Positions 17,903 to 26,026 of a stretch of 64,000 nt of DNA are shown piece by piece; positions within the stretch are counted from its first letter, which is position 1, and each line of letters begins with the position of its first letter. Position numbers and translations under genes: made by a program. Location of the stretch: positions 70,316 through 134,315 of the forward strand of contig JAVVWR010000001.1 in NCBI GenBank assembly GCA_036652035.1, in the 5' to 3' direction. Source of the DNA: JAEZVV01 sp036652035. Its GTDB lineage: Bacteria; Pseudomonadota; Gammaproteobacteria; Burkholderiales; Burkholderiaceae_F. The notes under the pieces were generated by a model, which was not told the DNA's origin, made no database searches, and worked only from the letters and a program-made list of their open reading frames with translations.

Positions 17903-18685
17903 TCAAAGCTGCGACAGACGCTGCAGCATCTGGTCGCTGGTCTGGATCGCCTTGCTGTTGATGTCGTAGGCACGCTGGGTCGCGATCATCGAGACCAGTT
18001 CCTCCACCACGTTGACGTTGCTGCCCTCGAGATAGCCTTGCTGGATCAGCCCCAGCCCGTTCTGTCCCGGGGTGTTGACGGTCGGATTGCCCGAGGCCGC
18101 CGTCTCCAGATAGAGGTTGTTGCCGCGCGACTCGAGACCGGCCTCGTTGATGAAGCTCGCCAACTGGAGCTGGCCGATGGTCTGGAGCGCGGCCTGGCCC
18201 GAGAGCTTGACGCTGACCGTGCCGTCCTGACCGATGGTGACCGATTCGGCATTGGGCGGAATCGTGACCGAGGGCTGGAGCGCAAAGCCCGAGGCCGTCA
18301 CCATCTGCCCGTTGCTGTCGACGTGAAAAGAGCCGTCGCGCGAATACGCGGTGGTGCCGTCGGGCAGGCCGATCTGAAAGAAGCCCTGGCCATTGACCGC
18401 CACGTCGAGCTGGTTGTTGGTCTGGGTCAGCGCGCCCTGGGTGAAGATCCGGCGCGTCGCCACCGAAGCCACGCCGGTGCCGACCTGCAAGCCGGTCGGC
18501 AGCTGGGTCTGCTCGGTGGTGTTGGCGCCCGACTGGCGCAGGTTGACGTACAACATGTCCTCGAACTGCACCTTGCCGCGCTTGTACGCCGTGGTGCTGA
18601 CGTTGGCGAGGTTGTTCGAGATCGTGTCCAGCTGCATTTGCTGGGCGTCCATCCCGGTCTTGGCAATCCAGAGGCTGCGGATCAT
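17903..18685 (-). CDS. flgG: FlgG: flagellar distal rod protein
   Basis: 260 aa axial protein of the distal rod. N-terminus MIRSLWIAKTGMDAQQMQLD followed by TISNNLANVSTTAYKRGKVQF is the FlgG signature, including the rod-type insertion EDMLYVNLRQSGA. The C-terminus (SNVNVVEELVSMIATQRAYDINSKAIQTSDQML) is also typical. Length matches the enteric protein. It is 26 nt after flgF in the flg operon. Confidence 0.97.
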   Translation of the reverse strand: MIRSLWIAKTGMDAQQMQLDTISNNLANVSTTAYKRGKVQFEDMLYVNLRQSGANTTEQTQLPTGLQVGTGVASVATRRIFTQGALTQTNNQLDVAVNGQGFFQIGLPDGTTAYSRDGSFHVDSNGQMVTASGFALQPSVTIPPNAESVTIGQDGTVSVKLSGQAALQTIGQLQLASFINEAGLESRGNNLYLETAASGNPTVNTPGQNGLGLIQQGYLEGSNVNVVEELVSMIATQRAYDINSKAIQTSDQMLQRLSQL

Positions 18686-18711
18686 CGCGTTTTCCTGTCG
18701 CCGCCCGCGCC

Positions 18712-19440
18712 TTAGGCGCCGAGCAGCTGGTTCGACTTCTGTTCGTTCTGCTCGGCGGTGCTGAGCATCTTCATCTGCATCTCGAACTGGCGCGCCGCGC
18801 CGATCATCGAGACCATGTTTTCGACCACGTTGACGTTGCTCGACTCCAGCATGCCGCCGGCGATCCGCACCGTCTCGTCGGCGGCGGCCTCGCCACCACG
18901 GCTGCGAAACAGGCCGTCGAGACCCTTGACCATCTCGGCCGCGGGCGGATTGACGAGCTTGATCCGGCCGACCGAGTTGATCACGCTCTGCCCCGGCGTC
19001 TTGACACTCACCGTGCCATCGCTGCCGATGGAAATCTGCGAGTCGGGCGGGATGCTGATCGGGCCGCCGCCCCCCATCACCGGGGCTCCCGCCGCGGTGG
19101 CGAGCGTGCCGTCGGCGGTAACCACCAAGGCGCCGTTGCGGGTGAACGCCTCGCTGCCATCGGGCGCCTGCACCGCGATCCAGCCTTCGCCCTGGACCGC
19201 GATGTCGAGTTCGTTGTCGGTGCGCATCATCGAGCCCGGCGCCAGATTCGACCCGGTGCTGGTCTCGACCACGAACACGCGCGTGCCGGCCGCGTCGGTC
19301 TGCAGCGGCACCGCGCGAAACGCCACGGTGTCGGCGCGAAAACCGTGGGTCGAGGCATTGGCGATGTTGTTGGCCAGCGTGTCCTGCCGCGCCAGTGTCT
19401 GCTTGGCGCCGCTCATCGCGGTGTAAAGAATGCGGTCCAT
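18712..19440 (-). CDS. flgF: FlgF: flagellar proximal rod protein
   Basis: 242 aa from ATG 19438-19440 (MDRILYTAMSGAKQT); the frame stays open upstream but that part has no family similarity and overlaps flgE. The axial motif LANNIANASTHGFRADTVAF and the C-terminal SSNVNVVENMVSMIGAARQFEMQMKML identify FlgF, a component of the periplasmic rod. 11 nt separate it from flgE. Confidence 0.96.
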   Translation of the reverse strand: MDRILYTAMSGAKQTLARQDTLANNIANASTHGFRADTVAFRAVPLQTDAAGTRVFVVETSTGSNLAPGSMMRTDNELDIAVQGEGWIAVQAPDGSEAFTRNGALVVTADGTLATAAGAPVMGGGGPISIPPDSQISIGSDGTVSVKTPGQSVINSVGRIKLVNPPAAEMVKGLDGLFRSRGGEAAADETVRIAGGMLESSNVNVVENMVSMIGAARQFEMQMKMLSTAEQNEQKSNQLLGA

Positions 19441-19451
19441 GGCGAGCCGGC

Positions 19452-20681
19452 TTAGCGGATATTCACCAGCGTCTGCATCAGCTGATCCTGCACCGTGATG
19501 GTCTGGGCATTGGCCTGGTAGACCCGCTGCGCCGAGATCATCTTCACCAGCTCTTCGGTGAGATCGACGTTCGATTCCTCCAGCGCGCCGGCCTTGAGCT
19601 CGCCCAGGGTGCCGGACTTCGGCGCCGCCATCCGCGGCTGGCCGGACTCCGAGCTCTCGGCCCACAGGTTGCCCCCCAGATTCACCAGCCCCTGCGGATT
19701 TTCAAAGTCCGCCAGAGCGATCTGGCCCTGGGCGCGGGTCTGACCGTTGGTATAGCGGCCCAGCACGGTGCCGTCCGGGCTGATGCTATAGCCGGAGAGC
19801 TGACCGGTGGTGAAGCCGTCCTGGGTCAGCTTGCTCACGGCAAAGTTGGCGCCGTACTGGGTGGTATCGGCCAGCGAAACCGGGAACGTGATGGTGCCCG
19901 CCACGCCCGCGCCGGTGATCGCAAAATTGAGCGGACTGCCGCCGGCCAAGGTGCCGTCATTGTTGAACGTCAGATTGCCAGCGGGCGTTGGCGGCGTGGT
20001 GCCACTGATCTCCACGCCATCGACCGCGGCGTGCACATCCCACGTGTTGCCAGCGGTCTTGCCCATATACAGCGTGAGCGAATGCGAGTTGCCCTGCTCG
20101 TCGTAGACCGTAACCGCCGTCGATGAGGTGTAACTCTTGGGGTCTTTGATATCGAAGGGGCGTGCCGTGCGATCGATCGCCTCGGCGCGCGAATCCAGGT
20201 TGAGACCGATCTTCGCATCGGTCGTGGCACGCGGCGCGATATTGCCGTTCGAAAGCTGCAAAGGCTGCGGCGTCGAGGCGACGATCTGGCCGCTCGCGTC
20301 CACGCCGTAGCCGGTGAGCCTGGCACCGCTATTGGTCACCAAGAAGCCATCGGAATCGCGCTTGAACTGGCCGTTGCGCGAGTAGCTCACCGCGCCGTTG
20401 TGCTCGACCCGGAAGAAACCGCCGCCATTGATCGCCACGTCGAGCGGGTTGTTGCTGGTGGCGATGCCGCCCTGGGTGAACTGCTGCGCCACCGCGGCGA
20501 CTTGCACCCCGATGCCGATCTGCGGCCCGGCGCCCCCCGCGAGCGAGTTGGCGTAGACATCGGCGAATTCGATCCGCGACTGCTTGTAGCCAATGGTCTG
20601 GGCGTTGGCGACGTTATTGCCGATCGACGACAGATTGGCTTGCGCGGCGTTCAGGCCCGACAGGCCTTGCTGGAAACTCAT
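19452..20681 (-). CDS. flgE: FlgE: flagellar hook protein
   Basis: 409 aa. Subunit of the flexible hook, exported before the substrate switch controlled by FliK and FlhB. N-terminus MSFQQGLSGLNAAQANLSSI then GNNVANAQTIGYKQSRIEF; the hook core GVQVAAVAQQFTQGGI and NPLDVAINGGGFF are conserved, and the C-terminus (SNVDLTEELVKMISAQRVYQANAQTITVQDQLMQTLV) is the axial helix. Hypervariable middle as expected. Confidence 0.97.
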   Translation of the reverse strand: MSFQQGLSGLNAAQANLSSIGNNVANAQTIGYKQSRIEFADVYANSLAGGAGPQIGIGVQVAAVAQQFTQGGIATSNNPLDVAINGGGFFRVEHNGAVSYSRNGQFKRDSDGFLVTNSGARLTGYGVDASGQIVASTPQPLQLSNGNIAPRATTDAKIGLNLDSRAEAIDRTARPFDIKDPKSYTSSTAVTVYDEQGNSHSLTLYMGKTAGNTWDVHAAVDGVEISGTTPPTPAGNLTFNNDGTLAGGSPLNFAITGAGVAGTITFPVSLADTTQYGANFAVSKLTQDGFTTGQLSGYSISPDGTVLGRYTNGQTRAQGQIALADFENPQGLVNLGGNLWAESSESGQPRMAAPKSGTLGELKAGALEESNVDLTEELVKMISAQRVYQANAQTITVQDQLMQTLVNIR

Positions 20682-20708
20682 GCGGCTCTCCCGACTGGAT
20701 TCTTGTTG

Positions 20709-21398
20709 TTACAGGATTTGGATCACGTCCGGGTAGTTGACCTTGAGGCCGCCCTCGAGCAGCAAGGTCACCTGACCGCCGCCCTGCTGCACGCCGGTCA
20801 CCGTGTGTTGCGACAGCGAGAGCGCCGGCACCTTGGTCTCGCCCGAGCTGGCCTTGACGCTGAAGGTGTATTGACCGGCGCCGGCGGGATCGCCGTCGCT
20901 GTCGAGGCCATCCCACTCAAAGGCGTTGACGCCATGGTCGGTGGCGCCAAGTTCGATCGTTCGCACCACCGTCCCCTTGGTGTCCTTGATCTCAACCGTC
21001 ACCTGATCGGCGGGCGATTGCAGGAAGACCCCGCCCTTGACCGTGGCGTCCTCGCCTGCGGGCAACTTGAGCTTGTCGTCGACCACCATCACATCGCGCC
21101 CGGTCAGCTGTGCCGCCTGCATCGCCTGCATCAAGGCAAACGAATCCATCAGCCCGTTGACGGTGGTGTTCAACTGGTTGACGCCGACCACGGTATTGAT
21201 CTGCGCGAGTTGCGAGGTGAGCTGCGCGTTGTCGAGCGGGTTCATCGGGTCCTGGTGGTTCATTTGAGCCACCAGAAGCTTCATGAAACGGTCGGTCAGG
21301 CCGGCGTCATCGCCCGTGGGGCTGGCGCCGTGGGCGCCGGCCGGGGTCTTGGCTGCGGCCGCGGCCGCGTCGGTCCCGCTCATCGGTTGCAGATTCAT
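20709..21398 (-). CDS. flgD: FlgD: hook-cap (scaffolding) protein
   Basis: 229 aa from ATG 21396-21398 (MNLQPMSG). It caps the growing hook and is not retained in the finished flagellum. The FlgD signature FMKLLVAQMNHQDPMNPLDN followed by LTSQLAQINTV is present near residues 38-68, and the Ig-like/tudor region (FEWDGLDSDGDPAGAGQYTF) follows. An Ala-rich N-terminal 35 residues probably acts as the export signal. 27 nt before flgE, 8 nt after flgC. Confidence 0.96.
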   Translation of the reverse strand: MNLQPMSGTDAAAAAAKTPAGAHGASPTGDDAGLTDRFMKLLVAQMNHQDPMNPLDNAQLTSQLAQINTVVGVNQLNTTVNGLMDSFALMQAMQAAQLTGRDVMVVDDKLKLPAGEDATVKGGVFLQSPADQVTVEIKDTKGTVVRTIELGATDHGVNAFEWDGLDSDGDPAGAGQYTFSVKASSGETKVPALSLSQHTVTGVQQGGGQVTLLLEGGLKVNYPDVIQIL

Positions 21399-21406
21399 GG
21401 CTTTCC

Positions 21407-21814
21407 TCAGGCGCCCAGTTGCAGGGTCTTCTGCAGCAAGGCCTTGGCCGTGGTCATCACTTCGACGTTGCTCTGATACGAGCGCGAGGCCGAGATCATG
21501 TTGACCATTTCTTCGACCGTATTGACGTTGGGCATGGCGACAAAACCCTCCTCGTCGGCGAGCGGATGCCCCGGGTTGTGGACCCGGCGCGCGGCGGTCT
21601 GGTCTTCGATGATCGCCGCCACCCGCACCCCGGTGGCATCGGCGCCCTCGCCCATCGGCTGGGCCTGGAACACCACCTGGCGCGCCTTGTAGGGCTGGCC
21701 GTCGGGGCCGGCGACCGATTCGGCGTTGGCGAGATTGCTCGCCACCACATTGAGCCGCTGGCTTTGCGCCGAGACGGCGGAACTGGAAATCGAGAAGACG
21801 TTGAAAAGCGACAT
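21407..21814 (-). CDS. flgC: FlgC: flagellar proximal rod protein
   Basis: 135 aa, the normal length. Axial signature SSSAVSAQSQRLNVVASNLANAESV at the N-terminus, VFQAQPM and GVRVAAIIED in the middle, and NVNTVEEMVNMISASRSYQSNVEVM at the C-terminus. It lies 11 nt after flgB. Confidence 0.97.
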   Translation of the reverse strand: MSLFNVFSISSSAVSAQSQRLNVVASNLANAESVAGPDGQPYKARQVVFQAQPMGEGADATGVRVAAIIEDQTAARRVHNPGHPLADEEGFVAMPNVNTVEEMVNMISASRSYQSNVEVMTTAKALLQKTLQLGA

Positions 21815-21825
21815 CGTGGCGTTCC

Positions 21826-22239
21826 TCAGCCCTGCGACTGGCCATTGATGGCCGTCATCAGGGTCTTGATCTGGCCGTTGAGAAAACGGAGGCTGGCTTC
21901 GTAGCGGACCGCGTTGTCGGCGAAATTGGCGCGCTCGCGGTCCATGTCCACCGTATTGGCGTCGAGCGCGCCCTGCTCGGGCACCCGGTACTGCATGAAA
22001 GGCGCGGCCGCGGTCTGCGCCAGCGTCTGATGGCCGACGGCGGTGCGCGCGGGCGCCACCGCCGTTGCCGCGCTGGCGCCCGTGGCGGCCGCGAGCGCGC
22101 GACTGAAATCGAAGTCCTTGGCCTTGAAATTGGGGGTATCGGCGTTGGCGATATTCGACGCCAGCACGCGCTGCCGCTCGGCCCGCAAGAGCAAGGCCTG
22201 CGAATGAAAGTTCAGCGAATCCGTGAGTCGGTTGGTCAT
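21826..22239 (-). CDS. flgB: FlgB: flagellar proximal rod protein, first gene of the flgB-J operon
   Basis: 137 aa from ATG 22237-22239 (MTNRLTDSLNFHSQALLLRA). The motif RVLASNIANADTPNFKAKDFDF is diagnostic. The C-terminus (NTVDMDRERANFADNAVRYEASLRFLNGQI) matches the family. It is divergent from flgA, with 175 bp between the two starts. Confidence 0.96.
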   Translation of the reverse strand: MTNRLTDSLNFHSQALLLRAERQRVLASNIANADTPNFKAKDFDFSRALAAATGASAATAVAPARTAVGHQTLAQTAAAPFMQYRVPEQGALDANTVDMDRERANFADNAVRYEASLRFLNGQIKTLMTAINGQSQG

Positions 22240-22414
22240 CGGCGTCGATCCCGGTAGGGCACGGGCTGATCGAGGCAAAACCCCCATCTCAAGCCCTTAG
22301 CATGCGGAGCCGATTATTCAATCGCCCCGCCCGCGTCGATGGATCGATAAGCGCAGCTTCCCGCCGCCATTCCCGCGCATGGCAGGCGCGGCCGGCCCTC
22401 TACAGTTCGGTCCC
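22240..22414. promoter_or_regulatory. Divergent flgB / flgA promoter region
   Basis: 175 bp between flgB (minus) and flgA (plus). Toward flgA a FliA-like site is seen at 22289-22316. Toward flgB only a weak sigma-70-like pair is visible on the minus strand (TTGAAT, 16 nt, TAAGGG), consistent with a promoter that would need an activator such as FlhDC; no FlhDC box could be confirmed by eye. Confidence 0.5.
22289..22316 (+). promoter_or_regulatory. Possible FliA-type promoter of flgA
   Basis: TCAAGCCC, 12 nt, GCCGATTA. The -10 box is good (7 of 8), the -35 box is poor beyond TCAAG, and the spacer is one base longer than consensus. About 98 nt before the flgA ATG. Confidence 0.35.
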
Positions 22415-23113
22415 ATGATCGCTAGCCTCGCCCTTCGCCTGGCCGCAACGGTCGCGCTGTGCGCCGCCGCCGCGTCAGCTGCCGCCGACCCGCTGACACC
22501 GGCCGAGTCCGTGCGCCGGCTGGCCGAGCGGCAAGCCCAGGCCACCCTGGCCCCACAAGGCCTGCGCGCCGACATCAGCGTCGGCCGGATCCATCCGCGC
22601 GCGCTGAGCGAATGCCAGCGCAGCGAGGCCTTCCTGCCCCCAGGCGTGCGTCTATGGGGCCGCAGCCACATCGGGCTGCGCTGCGTCGAAGGGGCCGACT
22701 GGACCCTGCTGGTCCCGGTCCAGGTGCGGGTGTTCGGCCCGGCCCTGGTGACCAGCCGCCCGCTGCCCGTCAATCAGCCGATCGATACCGCCAGCCTGAG
22801 CTCGGCCGAGGTTGAACTGACCCGCCAGTCGCTGGGCGTGGTCGCCAACGTGGCCGAACTCGATGGGCAGGTGCTGAGCCGGCCGATCGGCGCCGGCCAG
22901 GTGATTCCGCTCGCGGCGCTCAAGGCGCCGCAGGTCATCACCGCGGGCGAAATGGTCAAGGTGGTCGGCGTGGGCCGCGGCTTTGCGGTCTCGCTCACGG
23001 GCCGGGCCCTGACTGCCGCGCAAGACGGCCAGCTGGTGCGGGTCAGAACCGAGGCGGGCAAGATCGTCAGCGGCATTGCGCGCGCCGGCGGCCGGGTCGA
23101 GGTGGTGTTGTGA
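22415..23113 (+). CDS. flgA: FlgA: P-ring assembly chaperone
   Basis: 232 aa from ATG 22415. Periplasmic chaperone for FlgI. A signal peptide (MIASLALRLAATVALCAAAA, then SAAADP) is followed by the FlgA/SAF region: VTSRPLPVNQPIDTASLSS, LDGQVLSRPIGAGQVIPLAALKAP and VKVVGVGRGFAVSLTGRALTAAQDGQLVRVRT, ending in GRVEVVL. Two Cys in the N-terminal half (LSECQRSEAF and GLRCVEG) may form a disulfide. It heads the flgA-flgM-flgN group. Confidence 0.96.
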   Translation: MIASLALRLAATVALCAAAASAAADPLTPAESVRRLAERQAQATLAPQGLRADISVGRIHPRALSECQRSEAFLPPGVRLWGRSHIGLRCVEGADWTLLVPVQVRVFGPALVTSRPLPVNQPIDTASLSSAEVELTRQSLGVVANVAELDGQVLSRPIGAGQVIPLAALKAPQVITAGEMVKVVGVGRGFAVSLTGRALTAAQDGQLVRVRTEAGKIVSGIARAGGRVEVVL

Positions 23114-23152
23114 CCCCCACCCCTGATTTTGGCGCTGCCGCCCACCTGACCC

Positions 23153-23179
23153 TAAAGTTATGCAGTTCGCGGCCGATGT
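23153..23179 (+). promoter_or_regulatory. FliA (sigma-28) promoter of flgM-flgN
   Basis: TAAAGTTA, 11 nt, GCCGATGT: 7/8 and 6/8 matches to TAAAGTTT and GCCGATAA with exact spacing. It begins 39 nt after the flgA stop, and the flgM ATG follows the -10 box by 23 nt with a GGAGG ribosome site between. FliA would thus raise the level of its own inhibitor. Confidence 0.85.
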
Positions 23180-23202
23180 TGTTGGGGTAGACCGGAGGCA
23201 CC

Positions 23203-23499
23203 ATGAAGATCAACAACCTGAACGAATCCCTGCGATCCGAGCGCGCCCCCAGTGCGGGCGGCAAGCCGCTGGCCACAACCACGTCGGCGCCCGCGGCCAG
23301 CGGTTCGAAGGTCGAACTCTCCGACCTCGCCGCCCGCCTCACCCAGCTCGAGACGCAGTTTGCCGATTCCGACTTCAACGCCAAGAAGGTCGATGAAATC
23401 CGCAGCGCGATCGCCGAGGGCCGCTTTCAGGTCAATGCCGGCACCGTGGCCGACAAGCTGCTCACCAGCGTCGATGAACTGCTCGGCCGCAAGGGCTGA
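23203..23499 (+). CDS. flgM: FlgM: anti-sigma-28 factor
   Basis: 98 aa. FlgM binds FliA until the hook is finished and is then exported, releasing late gene expression. N-terminus MKINNLNESLRSE, a disordered Ala/Pro/Ser linker (about 12-35), then the FliA-binding helices with LAARLTQLETQFADSDFN and the conserved VDEIRSAIAEGRFQVNAGTV followed by ADKLL. Ribosome site GGAGG. Preceded by its own FliA promoter. Confidence 0.95.
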   Translation: MKINNLNESLRSERAPSAGGKPLATTTSAPAASGSKVELSDLAARLTQLETQFADSDFNAKKVDEIRSAIAEGRFQVNAGTVADKLLTSVDELLGRKG

Positions 23500-23513
23500 G
23501 TCAGCGGCTTTCG

Positions 23514-23876
23514 ATGACCCCGCCCGCCCTGGATTCGAGTCACGCCCAGCAGCTCATCGCCGAGCTCCGGCAGGCGCTGGCAGCCACGAATGCCGCCCTG
23601 CTCGCCAATGACGGCGAGCAGTTGGCCGCCGCCAGTCAGCGCCAGGAAGATCTGCTGGCGCGCCTGGCGCCGTTGGCCGAGCCGCTGCGCGCCGACGCCA
23701 GCCTGCTGGCCCAGGTTCAGGACGCGGCCCTGCTCAACGAACAAGTCGCCGCCCTGCTCGCCGCACGCCAGTCGCTGACGCGAACGCGGCTTGAAGCGCT
23801 GGGCGTGCGTCCCGTCGCGGCCACCTACAGCCAGTCCAGCCCGCGCTCGGCCGGGCGCCGCCTCGGCAGCGCCTGA
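23514..23876 (+). CDS. flgN: FlgN-like chaperone for FlgK/FlgL
   Basis: 120 aa, soluble and almost entirely helical with heptad-like Leu/Ala (LIAELRQALAATNAALLAND, EQLAAASQRQEDLLARLAPL). The size, the position 14 nt after flgM and the helical composition fit FlgN, the cytosolic export chaperone of the hook-associated proteins. The C-terminal TRTRLEALGV and the basic Ser-rich tail are also usual. Sequence conservation in this family is low, so the call rests partly on position. Confidence 0.85.
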   Translation: MTPPALDSSHAQQLIAELRQALAATNAALLANDGEQLAAASQRQEDLLARLAPLAEPLRADASLLAQVQDAALLNEQVAALLAARQSLTRTRLEALGVRPVAATYSQSSPRSAGRRLGSA

Positions 23877-24050
23877 ACCGTCTCCGCGGGTCGGCTCAGC
23901 CGCGCCTCCGGGACCATCCAAACTAGGGCTTTCACTCCACCCGTAGCGCCAAGCGGACATGAGCGTGCTACCTTCGCCGCCCTTTTCCCCGCTGCCTGTC
24001 CCGCGCTCCGATTGAAGCCCCGTGTGCCGGGTGCCCGGCGCGAGCGCCCC

Positions 24051-24064
24051 GGAGTCTTATCTTG
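24051..24064 (+). promoter_or_regulatory. Ribosome site and TTG start of the PagP-like gene
   Basis: GGAG at 24051-24054 is 7 nt before TTG 24062. No ATG in this frame would give the signal peptide, so TTG is the best start. Confidence 0.6.
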
Positions 24065-25213
24065 TACCGCTCCCTCTTTGCCCTTGCCCTGCCGCTGGCG
24101 CTGGCTTCCGCCAGCGCGACCGCCCAGGAATCCTTTTTCTCGCGCGCCCTGTCGGCCATCAACGAGACCACCCCGGTGGGCCTCAAGCCGGCGGCCGAGC
24201 GCTCGGGCTGGTTGGGCGACGCCTGGGATGGCATGACCGACATTGCCAAGCGCGGCAGCACCGGCCTGGTCCTGCCCGCCTACACCATCCACCCGGCGTG
24301 GGACTACCCCAACCGCCACAACCAGAACGGCTACACCTGGGGCGGCGGCCTCTCGCGTTCGGTGATCGACGAGCGTGGCAATGAGCGCCTGATCTACGCG
24401 ATCGCTTTCTCCGACTCGCACTACGACATCGAGCCCTTCATTGGTTACGCCTGGCTGGCGCGCTGGCCGCTGGGCAACACCGGCTTGTACGGCGGTCTGG
24501 GTTATTCGGTCGGCATCACGATGCGCTCGGACTTTTCGTGGCTGCCGGTGCCCGCGCCCGTGCCGCTCGCCAGCATCGGCACCAACGACTTCGGCCTCTA
24601 CGCCACCTATGTGCCGATCTCCAACGTCGCCTTCATCTTTGCCAAGGCGCAGTTCGACGACACCCGCCGCCGCGGCTCGGCGCCGGTGACCGGTTCGGCC
24701 TGGTCCACCCGCAACCTGCTGTACGCCGGCGGCGTCCACGTCAAGACCGACCAGGAAGGCATCGACGGCATCACGGTTGAAAGCGGTAACGGCCCCATGA
24801 TCGGCTACCGCCACTTTGTCTCGCGCAACGTGGCGATCGATGTCAACGCCAACCGCAGCCAGCATTCGATGGCCGACGTCGGCCAGCCCATGGGCCGGTT
24901 CGACCTGCTCAACCTCGGGGTCGCGGCGCAGTACCACATCGAAGCCAGCGACACGCTGCGCCTGCACGCCGGCCTGGGCCTGGGCTACTGGCGGGTCGAG
25001 AACCCGGAGCTCGGCGCCAGCTCACTCGAGCAGACCGCGTTCGCACCGCTGGTCCAGGCCGGCGCCACCTGGGCCTTGACACGTAATGTCCATCTCACCG
25101 GCGGCCTGACGATGGGCTTTCCGCGCCTCGACCTGAGCCGCCCGGGCGAGGACACCGCGGCGATCAAGCCCTCGCCGGCGAACTTCAACCTCGGCCTCGG
25201 CATGGCCTGGTAA
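24062..25213 (+). CDS. Outer-membrane protein: PagP-like lipid A palmitoyltransferase fused to an OmpW-like barrel
   Basis: 383 aa with a TTG start. A signal peptide (about residues 1-21) precedes a PagP domain, residues about 45-198. That domain keeps H77 in AYTIHPAWDY, WGGGLSRS, D118-S119 in AFSDSHYDIEP, GLGYSVGITMRSDFSWLPVP and PLASIG; in PagP the His, Asp and Ser are the catalytic residues that move palmitate from phospholipid to lipid A. The PagP part ends in FIFAKAQF, like a natural PagP C-terminus. A further ~165 residues form an OmpW-like barrel (LLYAGGVHVKTD, GPMIGYRHFVSRNVAIDVN, LNLGVAAQYHI) ending in LGLGMAW with a terminal aromatic. PagP alone is usually about 160-190 aa. Two barrels in one chain are inferred from sequence only. 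It stands between flgN and fliA with a terminator behind it. Confidence 0.8.
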   Translation: MYRSLFALALPLALASASATAQESFFSRALSAINETTPVGLKPAAERSGWLGDAWDGMTDIAKRGSTGLVLPAYTIHPAWDYPNRHNQNGYTWGGGLSRSVIDERGNERLIYAIAFSDSHYDIEPFIGYAWLARWPLGNTGLYGGLGYSVGITMRSDFSWLPVPAPVPLASIGTNDFGLYATYVPISNVAFIFAKAQFDDTRRRGSAPVTGSAWSTRNLLYAGGVHVKTDQEGIDGITVESGNGPMIGYRHFVSRNVAIDVNANRSQHSMADVGQPMGRFDLLNLGVAAQYHIEASDTLRLHAGLGLGYWRVENPELGASSLEQTAFAPLVQAGATWALTRNVHLTGGLTMGFPRLDLSRPGEDTAAIKPSPANFNLGLGMAW

Positions 25214-25230
25214 GACTCGCGCCCGGCCAG

Positions 25231-25259
25231 AAAAAAGGGACGCCGCCGGCGTCCCTTTT
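25231..25259. terminator. Bidirectional terminator between the PagP-like gene and fliA
   Basis: AAAAAA, GGGACGC, a 5-nt loop, GCGTCCC, TTTT. The A-run on one side and the T-run on the other make it work for both convergent genes. Confidence 0.85.
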
Positions 25260-25278
25260 CCGTTGGCGGCTCGGCGCC

Positions 25279-26007
25279 TCACCAGTCGCGCAGCTTGGCA
25301 CGCAGCCGCGCCACGGCCTGGCTGTGGAGCTGGCACACCCGGCTCTCGGTCACGCCCAGCACCGCGCCGATCTCCTTGAGGTTCAAGTCCTGCTCGTAGT
25401 AGAGACCCATCATCAGCCTCTCGCGCTCGGGCAGGGCCTCGATCGCATCGACCAATGCCTGCCGGAAGCGCGCATCGCGCACCGCCTGCGAGGGCTCATA
25501 GCCGTCGTTGACCATGTGCCGCTCAAGGTAGTCATCGGCATCCTCGCTGTGACCGCCGAGATCGTCGAGGTAGACCAACTGAGTGCCACGCGCCTCGCGC
25601 AACATGTCCTGATAGTCGGCCAGCGAGATCTTGAGCTCGGCCGCAATTTCCGACTCCTGCGGACTGCGTTTGACGCGCCCTTCGAGCCGGTGGATCGCGC
25701 TTTCGATGTCGCGCTGGCTCTTGCGCGCCGAGCGCGGCAGCCAGTCGTTGGCACGCAACTCGTCGAGCATCGCGCCGCGGATGCGGCTGGCGGCATAGAC
25801 CTCGAACTGCGTTCCCTGCGCTTCCTCGTAGCGGCCGACCGCGTCCATCAAGCCCATCATGCCGGCCTGGATCATGTCGTCGAGCTCGACGTTGGCCGGC
25901 AGGCGGGCAATCATCTGGTGCGCCAGTTTGCGCACCAGCGGCGCGTGCTCGCGGATGTAATCCTGCCGGTCGAGCGTCCCGCGGGGCGTGTAGGTGACGG
26001 CGTTCAA
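25279..26007 (-). CDS. fliA: FliA: flagellar sigma factor sigma-28
   Basis: 242 aa with TTG start 26005-26007. Directs RNA polymerase to late flagellar and chemotaxis promoters. Region 2: APLVRKLAHQMIARLPANVE, DDMIQAGMMGLMDAVGRYE, FEVYAASRIRGAMLDELRAN and DWLPRSARK. Region 3: RLEGRVKRSPQESEIAAEL. Region 4: ERLMMGLYYEQDLNLKEIGA then VLGVTESRVCQLHSQAVARL. The length matches the family. GGAGAG lies 6 nt before the TTG; the frame is open further upstream, but that part overlaps flhG and has no sigma-factor similarity. 19 nt after flhG. Antagonised by FlgM. Confidence 0.96.
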   Translation of the reverse strand: MNAVTYTPRGTLDRQDYIREHAPLVRKLAHQMIARLPANVELDDMIQAGMMGLMDAVGRYEEAQGTQFEVYAASRIRGAMLDELRANDWLPRSARKSQRDIESAIHRLEGRVKRSPQESEIAAELKISLADYQDMLREARGTQLVYLDDLGGHSEDADDYLERHMVNDGYEPSQAVRDARFRQALVDAIEALPERERLMMGLYYEQDLNLKEIGAVLGVTESRVCQLHSQAVARLRAKLRDW

Positions 26008-26019
26008 CTCAGACTCTCC
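26005..26019 (-). promoter_or_regulatory. Ribosome site and TTG start of fliA
   Basis: On the minus strand GGAGAG (26014-26019) precedes TTG (26005-26007) by 6 nt. It fixes the start of FliA at MNAVTYTPRGTLD; no in-frame ATG lies nearby. Confidence 0.65.
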
Positions 26020-26026
26020 GAAATTC

